Shown piece after piece: positions 1-62,480 of a DNA stretch of 64,000 bases. The stretch covers positions 19,047 through 83,046 of the forward strand of contig QLIY01000422.1 in NCBI GenBank assembly GCA_003260075.1. The letters run 5' to 3'. The notes under the pieces are model-generated. The model had not been told where the DNA came from. It searched no databases and saw nothing but the letters and a program-made list of their open reading frames with translations. The position numbers and the translations under genes are program-made. Source of the stretch: Phallusia mammillata (lineage: Eukaryota; Chordata; Ascidiacea; Phlebobranchia; Ascidiidae). The first letter of the stretch is position 1, and each line of letters opens with the position of its first letter.

Positions 1-268
1 TGCTTGGCCACTGTGAGCCAGTTTCATTTGTGCTGTATGCCCAGTTGTGGCATCGCACAGACTGGGTGATGTATGGGGTTGTACCCTGTTGCTCACCACA
101 AACTGGAGTGCCGTTTGATGGCTACACTAGCCAATGCGGCCGATCTCTCGTCACCAGCTGCACTGATGAGACCTTATAGGTCGAAACAGTGTGCACTGTC
201 TGCAGCTTATTTTTTGCTGTGTTTTGATGAATTACTAAATCCACTATTATTTGGGTTGTTTTGTGCAG

Positions 269-50778
<50,510 letters not shown>

Positions 50779-50981
50779 CGCTGGACTTTTTGTACATTGT
50801 TTATCTGTTTAAAGAACACTGGAAAAAGAAAGAAACCATGAAACCACAATGAAGCAAAAATTTGCAGTTAAAACCAAAGAATGTGGAACATCATTAGGAA
50901 ACATCGATTCACGATTATACACAAACAAGGTGGAAGTGATCAAAACAAAGGCACAAAGACGTGGCAGTGAACAAAATGAAA

Positions 50982-53094
50982 CTAGCAAATGTTTAAGCTC
51001 ATGCTGCGATTGCAGTTTCTTCCAACAAGTCTTGTTGATTTTCCTCCTCTCATAGTGTTATGTTGCTTCCTTGTAGCACTCATTCCACCTCTGCGCATGT
51101 TGCTTCCAGCAGTGGCTTGCTGATGGCTTTCACAACTTGACTTGCGTGCGTTTTCTAACTCCCTGTTTTGTAAATGATGTACAGTTGGTATTGTGAATTG
51201 TACTTAATTAAACAACCACCAAATCAAACAGTCAATCTGTTTTACCTTGTTAGGATCTGTATTTGAAACTTCTGCTCATTTAACTCTTTGCGAAGCTGCT
51301 GCTTGCTTTTTTTGCAGTATGTTGACAACAAGGGATGTTGAAGTAATGCAGCAGCACTTGGTCTTGCCGACGGTGTAGGACAGATTAGATCCTAAATACA
51401 ACTCAATGTCAGCAAATGCAATGATCTAAAGTTGTACTTAAGTTTTTTTTTGCCAACCTTTAGCAGTGAATTAAATGCATCAGAATAGTGTGGTAGATGT
51501 GGTAGGTGACCCTCACGGATTATGTGCCACTCTGGGCCATTCTTTGGCAAAGTTTTACCACTGGCCAATTCAAATATGGTTAAACCAAGTGCAAAAATAT
51601 CCGCTTTGGCTAGGTGGGAATAATCTTCCTATAAGAAAAACAAAGGATTTGATGCAATTGCAGCTGACACACAGTGAACTAATGTAAAAAAGTTTACCTG
51701 TAACACTTCATTGGCAAGGTAACGACAATCACCCTCTTCCACTTGTGGATCCTCTACACATGTTACATGACCAAGATCCCCTGATACCAATAAATGTTGT
51801 TTAGGTCTTACATCCTTCAAGCTGCATTTGTTTATTGGTTACTTACCTATTTTATAAACGGTTTCTTCAATCAGGGAATCCACATCTTTCTCATCGAAAG
51901 TCTCAATAGATTTACTTTCTTTGCAGACAAATATGTTACCTGAAATCAAAAACATTTTTTAATGTTGGTCACTGTTGACAAATGAAGAGTTTGTATGTGT
52001 TTGTTCTTAAATTCAAAATACCTGGTTTTATGTCCAAATGAACCAAATTTTGGGAATGAACATATTTCAGACCCTTTGCAACTTGTACCAAAATATCTTG
52101 TGCATCCCTTTCTTCTGTACACCGTGAAGTTTGTAAGTTTTCATCCAACATGTCAGCTAAGCTTCCACCTGCAAATTGTTGGATGACATTGTGTAAAATA
52201 ATACACTGAACCAAACTACGCATGCAGCAAGTATAAACCATGTAATTTTGTTATTTTAGTCAATGCAATTCTCTACATTACTTAACATTTGAACATATAT
52301 ACACACCATTGCAATATTCATTTTGAATGACCATGTGATCATCTTCAGCCCATGCTGAGTAATAGCGGACAACATGTCGATGTTTTCCAAGAACTGCATG
52401 TGCACATACCTCACGTATAGCATTAGCCCTGCAAATTATTTTTTGTAGCATTGATATATCTGCAAAACTTTTAACTGCATTTTGCACCACAACAAGTTGG
52501 GCAAACATAGGCTGGATTATTTTATTAAACACTTACTCATCAATTGAGCCAGCTAACGGCTTTTTGGAGCGTTTTATTGCATAAGCACATCCATCAAGGC
52601 GATTGACACACTTGTAAACTGATCCGAATTCACCATCCCCAATTTTACAAACTTCATGAAATTCTTGTGCATATCTGGAAATGTTGTTTTCTTTCAGATG
52701 TATTCTCTGCAAAAGCATTACAAAATAAAATATTTCTGCCTGAAGCAACAACATAGTGGAGTCAAGTAAGTTATTTTAGTACTACCTTAGCAGGTCTTTC
52801 GTCTTCATCTTCCATATTGAGGGCATCAATGTTTTCCTCATTCCTTAACAAATATATGATACTTGTTTTGTAGATGTAATTATAATGGAAAAAAACAATA
52901 CAAAAAGTTCAAACCAACCTTAGTTTAGGAATTCTCGACCGCTTGGAGCTAACAGTTCTGTTATCCGGTGTAAACGGATTAATATTAACTTGTCGAGATG
53001 AAATGGCAGTTGTAAACTGCTGATTATGCGCACTTTGGCTTGATAAACTATTGCATAACATGGTTGATTCATCAGGTTTGTCTTTTAAATGATT

Positions 53095-53136
<42 letters not shown>

Positions 53137-54043
53137 ATTCTAGATATATGTGTGTGTCCCTTGCGCTTTGTTGATGTTGGGTTTGTTACTGGAGTCTCAT
53201 GTCGAGTGTCCATTAAAACTTCACTTTCATCCAGTTTTGGCTTTAACCTTCTCATCAAAGTTTTTGGTGTTCGTGGAGTGTCAAATAATGTCAGTGCACG
53301 CAATTTTCGTGTATGAGGAGGAGTTTCAGGTGGTGATCTTACTGGAGACGAACATGAAACCCCAGATGAAGATGCAGGTGAGTCAGATATGTTCATGTAT
53401 CCATTACTCTCTGGCAAAGGAGTGCGAATCGGTGAAGAAAAGCAGCTATCTCCATTGTTTTCCTCACCACTGCTGCCAGAGACATGTTCAGATATTCCCA
53501 AAGTTGAATGGCTACAAATGTCAATACCATTTTTCAAAGGAGCGACATATCTTTGAAAAGGAACATCAGTTTGCTGCACCAAACTTGTCACTTGCTTATC
53601 CATAATGTGGTTGCTTCTATCAGCCAAAGTATTTCCAATCATGTGTTTGAATTGTGCACTACTCTTTCTTTTCTTTAAAAATAGTGTCCTTTTGACAGGA
53701 GACAAACTGCAAGTCGAAACTGGCTTCCTCCAGCCAAGTTTATCAGAACTCAAGCAACTTGATTTTTCTAAAACATTAAAAAATGTTATACCATAGTCTT
53801 TTTGTGTTTGAATTAATTTATTGTTAGAAATGATGTGCTATGAATCTTACTATACGTGTAAAACCAGTATATATATAAAATAGCCCAAAGATGTTTAATT
53901 AATATTATAGGCCTTTAAGTTTTAGACCCTGTAACTTATATGTGATATAATATTAATTTACCTTTTTCTGGTGTTAATGCATCATCACTAAAATCAAGAG
54001 CAACTTTAATTTTTTGCAAAGATTGAGATGTACATTCATCCAT
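50982..54043 (-). CDS. wee1: Wee1-like protein kinase
   Basis: Eleven exons, in transcript order: 53962-54043 (ATG at 54043-54041), 52919-53767, 52786-52843, 52537-52706, 52307-52428, 52022-52168, 51847-51939, 51698-51780, 51458-51628, 51246-51391 and 50982-51162 (TAG). Wee1 phosphorylates the inhibitory tyrosine of Cdk1 and blocks mitotic entry, acting in the nucleus. The N-terminal region has Wee1 motifs [14 protein letters not shown] and VNINPFTPD. The kinase shows [19 protein letters not shown], the Wee1-type HLDIKPGNIF and DLG (not DFG), then [14 protein letters not shown]. The C-terminus [16 protein letters not shown] matches the conserved Wee1 end. Total coding length is 2,102 nt, not a multiple of three, because of the poly-G run at 53097-53136. 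Confidence 0.95.
53097..53136 (-). repeat. 40-base poly-G run inside wee1 coding exon 2
   Basis: Read on the - strand, this run follows HTHISRM and precedes the codons for [10 protein letters not shown]. As assembled, the frame runs into TAA just after the glycine run. One more G, or two fewer, restores the reading frame into VNINPFTPD. No acceptor AG lies between the run and the downstream codons, so an intron here is unlikely. Homopolymer miscounting is the simplest explanation. Confidence 0.8.
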
Positions 54044-54806
54044 TTTAGCAAAATAAAACCAGGACCATATAAACTCCTACTGCTGTGCAAAAAGCATATA
54101 AACACCAGTTAAACGGAAATTCTTTTGACCAACATTCACTTCGACGGTAATACCTGCAACCTCAAGCAGTAGTAACTTTACTAAATAGTACTGATTATAG
54201 CTTGCAAACAAAAGTAAACTCTCATCTCGCTAGCCTGCCTCTGTGCACACTGCACAGCTCGCGGCAACTCTTAACACAGATCAACAGTGCGAAAAGCGCG
54301 CGAAATTTACGCGTGACCAAACGCGTTGTCTTTTTGATCAACGTTTATGACGTCATCGCCTTTTTCATCCAACTGCATTGGGCAAACAGTTTCGGCTCGT
54401 TGACGCACGCTGCTTGTTCGCACACGTCTGGAGCTGAGAACATGCGTTTCGCAGCAGGTATTAAGTGGGAACAAAACAACTGCACGACCACCTGTAGCGA
54501 TGTTTCAAATAATATTTGCAATGGTGGGTGTAAGCTTTTGCAGATATTAGCACAATATTTCTGCAGTCAAGCATTGACAGATTTCCTTATTGGGGAAATT
54601 ATACTTTTTAAATCGATTTTCCCCTTTCTTTTAGTAATATTGTTTCTTTCAAACCAGAAACAGCGTGGCCTGTAATTAAAAAGGCTTACCGGTGGCGGTA
54701 GCTTGGAGGCGTAGCACGTTATATCATCAGAATACATTAGTTGAGTCCAGTCTCCAAATTCGGCGTAATTTTGAAGAATGTTGACGATACATAACCAACA
54801 AGTAGC
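54044..54806 (-). promoter_or_regulatory. Presumed 5' region of wee1
   Basis: Sequence upstream of the wee1 start. It has locally higher GC with GCGCGCG and ACGCGT motifs around 54290-54325 and one TGACGTCA (CRE-type) palindrome at 54348-54355. No TATA box was identified. Promoter assignment rests on position only. Confidence 0.4.
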
Positions 54807-54847
54807 CATGGACGCCAGCAGAATTTTTTCCGGGGGGGGGCAAATTT

Positions 54848-54935
<88 letters not shown>

Positions 54936-55243
54936 ACACATGGCATAAAATATATGCAGTAGATTTGCGTCAACGATGAAAAAACTAACCATTTTGTCCG
55001 TTTAAAAAACATAAAAACGGCAGATGCTATGAAAACAACACCAGATATGTAAACAATGTAGCCTAGACATCGTTAAAGTCGCTTGTTTAGACATTTGCTT
55101 TGACTATCTTAACTTCCCTTCTTATAGAGCATTATCGTTTTTCAGTCTTCACCTTTTTCGAGAAAATGTTGTAATTTTGCGGTACTTTGATTTTCCAGGG
55201 GGGGTCAAGTGCCCCCTCTTGCCCTTACGTGGTGGCGCCCATG
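54807..55243. mobile_element. hAT-type element containing an 86-base poly-C tract
   Basis: Starts CATGGACGCCAGCAG and ends GTGGTGGCGCCCATG. Exact 8-bp duplicates CAAGTAGC lie at 54799-54806 and 55244-55251. The poly-C tract is at 54850-54935. Confidence 0.85.
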
Positions 55244-55825
55244 CAAGTAGCTTAGGGGTAGGGTGTTGTTAATTTTAAAAGATTGGGGTATCCACGCCGA
55301 AAAGGTTTAGTTATAGCTGACAGTTTACATGGAGGAGTATTGTATGCGTTTTCGGTAAAGCAGAGGCGCTGGAAAGATCAGATAATAAGAAATCATTTCA
55401 TCATTAACTGGTCTTTCCCTGTTCCGTTTTTGTTTTCTCAACTATCAGCATGAAATGAGAGCGTTTCCTGTCAACTTCGCCAGCGGAGGCCCATAGATAT
55501 GGAAGTGCGAGTTCGCGTGGCACTCGTATGATGCACCGCCGCATCCCGTGTGCACAGACGCGCTTAAGAAATCTTGCAAGTAACCAGATGTTATCACTCG
55601 CACACATCCTATTCTCAGATAGCACAGCTGGTGATATTCTATTGATATGGGCTATTTGAATGCGTAACACCTTTTTCGCACTGGGTTATTGATTTTGAAC
55701 ATGAAAAATAATTGAACCGTTTTCATCTTGGTGTAACCTTTCTGTTAAAGACAGGTTTTACTTGATTTTATTCCTAAACTTGGCCGTTTATAGAAGACTG
55801 CATGTTTTTAGCGAACCTATAGCTC

Positions 55826-56597
55826 AGCGTTCTTCAACGGGAGCGACATTGATTTGAAAATTCCTAACTTTATAGAATAGGCTTTGTGCATAAGCACTGT
55901 GGGATAGGCCTACACCAGTGGTTCTCAAACTTTTTTATTGTCGGGGCCAATTGGTATTTTTTAAGTGTGTAGGGAGCCGCAAAAAACCGAAACCTTGAGA
56001 AAATCACTAAAGAAGATGACTTTGAAAGCTAAAATAGCAATGTTTGGTGGTTTTCTGAGGTCTGGTGCGAGCCGCAAAATAAGTAGTTGGGAGCCGCATG
56101 CGGCCCCGAAAACCGAGTTTGAGAACCACTGGCCTACACATTGTGCTTTCGTAACTAAACCTTACAACCATATTTTAATCAACTTGCAACAAACACTAGG
56201 GTCAAGGGGCGGTTTAGCTCAAACATGCTGCCATTTGAATAAATTGTTTTTGCTGGCGACTGTTTGTGCTATTTGAGATCTCGAGGGCAAGTTTGGGCAA
56301 TTAATTTGCGACAGGGACACTTGAATATCAGTATGTATGGCAACAGACCATGTCTTTAAATACAACGGTAACTATATTTCACACAAACCTGTTTAGCTTT
56401 CACGCCTTGCCCCACACTGCAAAGTGCGAAGTATTTGTTACTTTTCATTTGATAAATTTTGTGTAGTTTAAGTTTTTGTGGAATGTATAAGAGTCCTCTG
56501 TCTCCCTTTGTTTCCAACTCAAATGACAAAAAAGGCGAATTGTTTGCGCATAATTTTGTCTATGTCGCAACGAAGTTTCATTTGATTAACTATACAA
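55826..56597. mobile_element. Older hAT copy related to 48188-48910, interrupted by a younger hAT
   Basis: Starts CAGCGTTCTTCAACGGGAGC. Interior segments match the 48188-48910 element, including AAGCACTGTG, CATGCTGC and GATCTCGA. The 3' end is not clear. The nested element at 55916-56131 splits it. Confidence 0.6.
55916..56131. mobile_element. Short hAT-type MITE, 216 bp
   Basis: Starts CAGTGGTTCTCAAACT and ends AGTTTGAGAACCACTG, perfect 16-bp inverted repeats. Exact 8-bp duplicates GCCTACAC lie at 55908-55915 and 56132-56139. Nested in an older hAT. Confidence 0.92.
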
Positions 56598-57334
56598 GGA
56601 CAGTGGTTTTCAACCTTTTATAGATTGTGGCCCCCTTCAAGTAAGATGCAGGGCCTGACAATAAGTGCTGAGTCTGCAAATTGCTGTCAGCACCGTAAAC
56701 GCATATGCTCCTTTGCGCAACTTACCGGAAATTTCCAAACCGGCGTGTTGTAAGTTCCTATGTCAGTAGCTCTACCGTTGCTCATACGCTATTGTGATGT
56801 CACCTGGTCGTATTGAACTGACCGACGTGTTTAGTAGAACTATAGCAAGCAAATTTTATTAACAGATTGACAATAAAAATAATTGCATTATATTTTGCCA
56901 TTAAACATATCCATTATGTACGAATAAGCCTAGTTCCTTTGAAGTCATTTATTACTGCATGTTCACAGAGACACGATTTAGCAAAAAGTTTTTCGGAAGT
57001 ATACCGAACCACAAACATTTACCTAGCAGCCTATGAAAAGATTGTGGGCAATAAACCTACATTGTTCACGCGCGCCAGTAAGTTCTGTCAAGAGCCCCAG
57101 GAATTTGAAATTTAACATATTTTGTCAAAAAAATGATGAATAAAAAATATCATGCTCGATGAATTAAAGGAGTGAAAGTCAGTGAACATCTAAACAAGCG
57201 AGTTTCTCCCCACCGTTTAACTGTTTTTCAAACATACAAAATGGTAATCTTCACTGTACACGTGATAAAGTTTCTTGAAATCGCAGACTACATGGTATTG
57301 TTATCCATCCATCCATCAACATAATGAATAGGGC

Positions 57335-57479
57335 AGGGGTCGGCAACCTCTGGCACGCGTGCCAAGGTTGGCACGCGAGGTGGTTTTTCATGCCACGCCA
57401 ACCGATTTGCGTGTTTATATTGAAGTGACAATTTAACCTGTTGCACTGCTTGTTTATAGTTTTTATCATGCTATGGTCT

Positions 57480-57574
<95 letters not shown>

Positions 57575-58350
57575 GATCGAGATAATGTGTCCCAGTGTTT
57601 CCCAAACTCGGACCCAGTGACAATTAAACTCACACGCTTTTCCAACGAATGCTGTTTTAAAACTTTTATTTCATATATAGTTGTTAAATTAGACATATAA
57701 GAGTGAATTAGTGAAATGTCAGGTAATTAAAGGAAAATGTTTTCGTCGATAGTCCCTCATATTTCGGGTTTGGATTTATTTCCGGTTCGGGCAAATTATC
57801 CGGTCCAAACTGGTTTGCGGTTTTCAGCCGGTTTGAATTTTTATTTGTTTAGTTTTAATTCTACCCATCATCTATCCGGCGTCATCAAACTCCAAAAGAA
57901 TTTTGACCGTGCCTTGTTTTTTGACACACCCTATAAGTGTTTCGTGCATTTAGGCTATACTCAGTGCGCTGTTTTTTAAAAAAATCACAAAATACTGGTT
58001 CTGTTCCGGTTCGGATCCAACGCCAAACAAGACATAAGGTTAACTCCGATTCAGGTTTTTTAGGAAATCATAATTAACGGTTCGGGTTCGGTTCGGGTTT
58101 AATTCGACTCCCTGCATGTAACGCTTCGCGGAAATTTGGCCAAATGGGGGCAAAAACTTGGGCCCAAGGCTCCGGCGTGCATTACCCAGTTATAGAGGCA
58201 TAAAAAACCTCATCGGGATTCGTTCCGCGAGTTTTATGCGTTTGAACCCCGTTAAAAAAGACAAGTAGGCTACGATAAAAAGATGTCATTAAAATGCATC
58301 TGATGTCAAGATTTTTTGCGAAATTTGTGTATTATTTTGGACAAAAATGG

Positions 58351-58445
<95 letters not shown>

Positions 58446-58860
58446 TGAGATAGTTTCAGGGGATCCGTGAAGGCAAACATTTCTAGTACAGTAACCAACA
58501 TCCAAATATTTTTAAGTTTTCGAACCGTTTTTATATCTTGTATAATCAAGTCTTCGGATCAGGAAAAATTACTTATTTGTAATTGTTACCTCCATTGTGA
58601 CATCACAACACACACGAACAATATGATTTATGGTGCTCTGTTTCAAGCTTTATAGTTTATCTCTTTGTTGCACTGACTGCTGCAGTACAGAAAATTGAGA
58701 TATAAGGACTGTGAAGGTTGATTGTGCCAAAGAAGGAAAATAACACATAATGCAAGAAACGAAAAACATAGAAAGACTTCCGGAAAATCACATTGGGGGT
58801 CCGCAGGCGCATAAAATTTATGAAAGGGGTCCGTGACTACAAAAAGGTATGGAACCACTG
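57335..58860. repeat. Unpaired hAT ends and two 92-base poly-C tracts
   Basis: hAT-like 5' ends occur at 57335 (CAGGGGTCGGCAACC) and 57588 (CAGTGTTTCCCAAAC), and a 3' end at 58845-58860 (AGGTATGGAACCACTG). I could not pair them. Poly-C tracts occupy 57481-57572 and 58353-58444 and may have replaced element sequence. A further unpaired end is at 56604. Confidence 0.5.
58146..58260. repeat. tRNA-derived SINE-like copy (diverged)
   Basis: Shares GGCATAAAAAACC, ATCGGGATTCGT and GTTTGAACCCCGTTAAAAAA with the better copies at 60647-60860. The GTTTGAACCCC segment resembles a pol III B box followed by a short A-rich tail. Confidence 0.5.
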
Positions 58861-58995
58861 CAAAAGAGGCTCTGTGACGTGACAACGGATTAGACAACTT
58901 CTCTTTTGTGTAGACTTCGTTGACAATCAGAATAAATTAGCATTATAAATGATTGGATTGATAACTTTTAACTTGGTGGTAATTAAGGATTAAAT

Positions 58996-59701
58996 CAGGG
59001 GTGGGGAACCTGCGGCCTAAAGGCCGAATGCGAAATATGTAGAAATGGCATTTTTTCAATTCACCTTCATTTCTTTTTCCTTTTATTCAACAATATTTAA
59101 TNGCTGCCAGGCATAGTATCAAGTTTAAAGAGCTCTTCTGGCAAATGTGATTTTATTCCGACGTTTCGACGTCCTATACAGGTCGTCTTCATCAGGGTAA
59201 ATAACACTCCGTCGGAATAAAATCACATTTGCCAGAAGAGCTCTTTAAACTTGATACTATGCCTGGCAGCAGTAGCTTAAATATTTAATTGGTTCTATAT
59301 AGGGCAGCTGTTTTCACACTAGTTGTTTTCGTGAGACTTCCAAGAGCTCATGACTCAACAATCTTATTTCTGTCAAATTAAGCAATTGTTTGGGCATAAT
59401 GTAATATTTTAGATTTGTCTGTGATGTAACAAACTCCTCGTAGATCATTGATACGCGTATCAATTGAATCTGTGCAGGTAAAAGAAATCCTGACTGTTGT
59501 ATAGTAAAAATGTATGGGGTTTAACATTGTATTTAGCTTAGACCGCAATGTCCGAAAAAAAAACACAAAACGATTATCCATTATGTAAATCAAAATGTTT
59601 GGAAACCACTGCCCTTGCCCTGAAAAGCAGTCGATGCGGCCTATACAAGCGTCGATGAAACGTTGGGTGGCCTTTGTAAATCAATAGGTTCCCCACCCCT
59701 G
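58996..59701. mobile_element. hAT (Charlie-like ends), carries a nested palindrome element
   Basis: Starts CAGGGGTGGGGAACCTGCGG and ends GGTTCCCCACCCCTG. Flanks GATTAAAT (58988-58995) and GATTAGAT (59702-59709) differ at one base. It is interrupted by the palindromic insertion at 59102-59279. Confidence 0.85.
59102..59279 (-). mobile_element. Palindromic element: 61-bp perfect arms with a hammerhead-like loop
   Basis: Arms at 59103-59163 and 59210-59270 are exact reverse complements around a 46-base loop. Read on the - strand, the loop contains CTGATGA, a hairpin GACGACC/GGACGTC and GAAA. The unit is flanked by AATATTTAAT at 59092-59101 and 59280-59289. One N falls at 59102. It shares its core with 47921-48004. 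Confidence 0.75.
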
Positions 59702-59864
59702 GATTAGATGATGAAACTGCGCGGAGTGCATGTTGAAACTATGATCAGGAGATTAGACAATAGTATTAATTAAATAACAAACTCTCATCCCAACGTCAAT
59801 GGCCCTAACCGTGTGCATTTTTAGAAAAAGTCTAAAAAATTATACATGGCTTGTTGGGGGGTAG

Positions 59865-59935
<71 letters not shown>

Positions 59936-59936
<1 letters not shown>

Positions 59937-60495
59937 CCACCTTGGGCTTGTAAAGCACGGTGGCGGCCACCGTGGAAATTTGGGTTTGTTTATAGCGGTA
60001 TCGTAAAATCTAAAGAACATTAGGAAAAAATGCTTTTATAGCGTGCTGACGAAATAGCATCAAAACGTTTCTGAAAACTGCCACCTGTTTGGGTTAGTGG
60101 CTGTGCCTTGTTTATGACGCCAAACACACATTTGTTTGTCAGTGTATGTGTGGCCATTATTGTGTACAATGCGAATGCATTGTAATTAATGGTTACTTCA
60201 GGTGATGCAAAGGAGCAATTACTTCACGAAACATTTGAACGCTGTTAAACCAATGATAAACGTTCAAGCATAGTGTTCCCACAATACATATTATTTCAAA
60301 CAATTATTTCGAAATATATATATCTTACAATAATATTGTTTCAACAATTATTTTTAAAACGTTGTATTCTGTAGGAAATTTGTTGAACTTCAAATTTTGA
60401 GCTCTTGTGGTTGCACGCATCAGTGACGTCATAGTATGTGACGTCATACTTTATATCCGCCACCTTGCATTTTTGTAAAACTCGGCGCCTATGCA
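59936..60495. mobile_element. hAT-type relative of 40302-40828, 5' end replaced by poly-C
   Basis: The body matches the 40302 element, and the 3' end CTCGGCGCCTATGC matches GTCGGCGCCTATG. The 5' terminus, where the CATAGGCGCC end should be, is replaced by a 71-base poly-C run at 59865-59935. Confidence 0.7.
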
Positions 60496-60646
60496 GGCAT
60501 GTTTATGCCGCGCAAATTTTAAAAATTAGTGGTAGCTTTTAAAAATAGAATTTGTCGTATGATGTCGTCTTGTATACATTTCCGACTTTACCCCCCCCCC
60601 GTCGCTTTTTACATAGCGATCAAACGTCTTGTTAAAATTAAGATCT

Positions 60647-60860
60647 GGGGCAGGAACTTGGCCGAATGGCCTGGTGCGCCTGACCCATATACAGACATAA
60701 AAAACCCTGATCGGGATTCGTCCCCGGGAGTGTCATGGGTTCGAAGTTCGAACCCCGTGAAAAAAAAAGTTTTATTGGGGCAGGAACTTGGCCGAATGGT
60801 CTTGCGCGCCCGGGAGTGTCGTGGGGTCGAACCCGTGAAAAAAAAGTTAAAGTTTTATTA
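60647..60860 (+). repeat. Two tandem tRNA-derived SINE-like copies
   Basis: Copies start at 60647 and 60777 with the same GGGGCAGGAACTTGGCCGAA. TGGCCGAATGG resembles an A box of Ser/Leu-type tRNAs. GGGTTCGAAGTTCGAACCCC (a small inverted repeat) and GGGGTCGAACCC serve as B-box-like blocks, followed by A-rich tails. The second copy lacks the middle section. Confidence 0.6.
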
Positions 60861-61248
60861 CGTCAGGGAACTTGTATGACTTGTTGTTTGTAGACTCATA
60901 GTTTTGCTTTTATTTGTGCTTGTTTTATATGTCCATTTCTTTAAACTTGGAGTAACACCTTTATCTTGAAGATCGAAAGCTAGCAACTGCTAAAAGGGTA
61001 GTTTTCATCTGACTAAATTACTACTTACATGTTTGGCATAAAGAAGTAAATTTTAAACACATGGTAAGAATTTTGAAACCTAAAACTTCAGGCTTTTCAG
61101 CCCATTGGGATTTGTGTTTTCTGATGTAAAGGGTTTGTAAATTGTAATCATACGAACAAATAAGTACTTATAAACAGAAAAAGGAATGAGACTAATATTT
61201 AGAAGTGGGTTCAACTAATGGGGTTTGGGGTCTGGTATACTTTCATGA

Positions 61249-61752
61249 CCCAACGTCATAACTACGTCATACCTGCACATATACCAATGACCTTTACATA
61301 TGATCAACTACGTCATAGTACGGATACGTCACGCACATAATGACGTCACTGTGACGTCACACATTTTCCTTATCGCACGACGAAAATTTCACACTTTACG
61401 AAATACACATCGCAGAAAGCTGAAAATTGGTGTGTGACGTCATCAAGGCTTTGGATGACGTCATGCAAAAAATTACGTCAATCGGGTCACGATAACTACA
61501 TCTATTCAACGTCCAAACTTACTCGCTTATGCAAAACACCTCTCGCTCGCCGATGATCTGCGTATGCTCACAAAATTTAAAGTTTGTGAACGGTTGCGGT
61601 AACTACAACAAAACGTTTTCATAATATTAGAAAGTTGTATATTACTTCAATTTCATGTTTTCATAATAGTAAAAATTTGTATGTTATTTTTATATGATGC
61701 ATACCGTTATAAAATTGGGTTCGGATAAGCTGTGAGTTTTAGTGTGACGTCA
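61249..61752. repeat. Cluster of TGACGTCA palindromes
   Basis: Exact TGACGTCA occurs at 61341, 61352, 61435, 61456 and 61745, among further ACGTCAT half-sites from 61253. No ORF overlaps. It could be a CRE-type regulatory cluster or an internal repeat of an unrecognised element. Confidence 0.45.
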
Positions 61753-62036
61753 TAAGGCCTTGGCGTATGTCGGTGGGGTCAAGGTGAGTGGAAAGTTAAA
61801 TGCCTTGTGAATATTTGTACCAAGTTTCGAGCCGAAAGCTCAAGTACATTTCGGATGAGAGGCCGACAAAGGGGTGCACCTCGACGAAGCTCGACCCGCT
61901 TCAAGCGGCCGAGTTAAGAACGGAAAAGTATATGTCGTTTTTACAACACAATATATAGATATATTATTGCGATAACAACTAAAATGAGGAAGCACACAAT
62001 CAAGGAAAGAAATACGCCAAGTAATGTACAGAACAA

Positions 62037-62270
62037 TCAAAGGCCGGACCACTTACTTGCAAAATCACAACGTTTGGTCGTTTTAACTTCAGTTAGGAAT
62101 TCCGAATGTTTTTGCGTTTCAAGGAAATGAATAAATGTTTGCAAAGTTGATTTACTTTGTGCGTATTTGCCGTGAAAAATCATGTATCGCGCACACAAAA
62201 GGATGCAATTAAGTAAGAGTTCTTGGGCATCAGTTCCAAGTAAACATAAAAAAGCAACACCAATTGACAA
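62037..62270 (-). pseudogene. Possible C-terminal remnant of a retrotransposon polyprotein
   Basis: An ORF of 77 residues with hydrophobic and aromatic content (LLLNCILLCARYMIFHGKYA) of the kind found at the end of LINE reverse-transcriptase ORFs. It lies downstream of the gag-like ORF on the same strand. No catalytic motif is present, so this is a weak call. Confidence 0.3.
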
Positions 62271-62480
62271 TTAAACAATTTTGGCTGGAAGTTTCGATTG
62301 TACAAACATAGTTATTATTGTATACGTCTTCCCAGGTTGGCGTATCCGCATTAAAATAGCGTATCAACAGCGTTTTTTTCCCCACAACTGCGGTTGATTA
62401 ATTTCATTCTGCAAGCGGGATTGGAACAGTCTTTGCTCGTCGCAATTTTGGGAAGAGCGTAAAATTTTGGGAAGAGTGTT

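Noticed and set aside
3-180. Open frame of about 59 codons with five cysteines (GHCEPVSFVLYAQLWHR and onward), possibly an upstream exon
   Set aside because: It ends in TAG exactly where the plausible donor (ATAG|GTCG) would be, has no other phase-0 donor matching the acceptor at 268, and matches no domain I know.
53150-53605. + strand ORF of 151 codons
   Set aside because: It is antisense to wee1 exon 2, where the - strand encodes recognisable Wee1 motifs.
54202-54675. + strand ORF of 157 codons upstream of wee1
   Set aside because: No recognisable domain; low-complexity hydrophobic stretches and a position in the presumed wee1 5' region make chance the best explanation.
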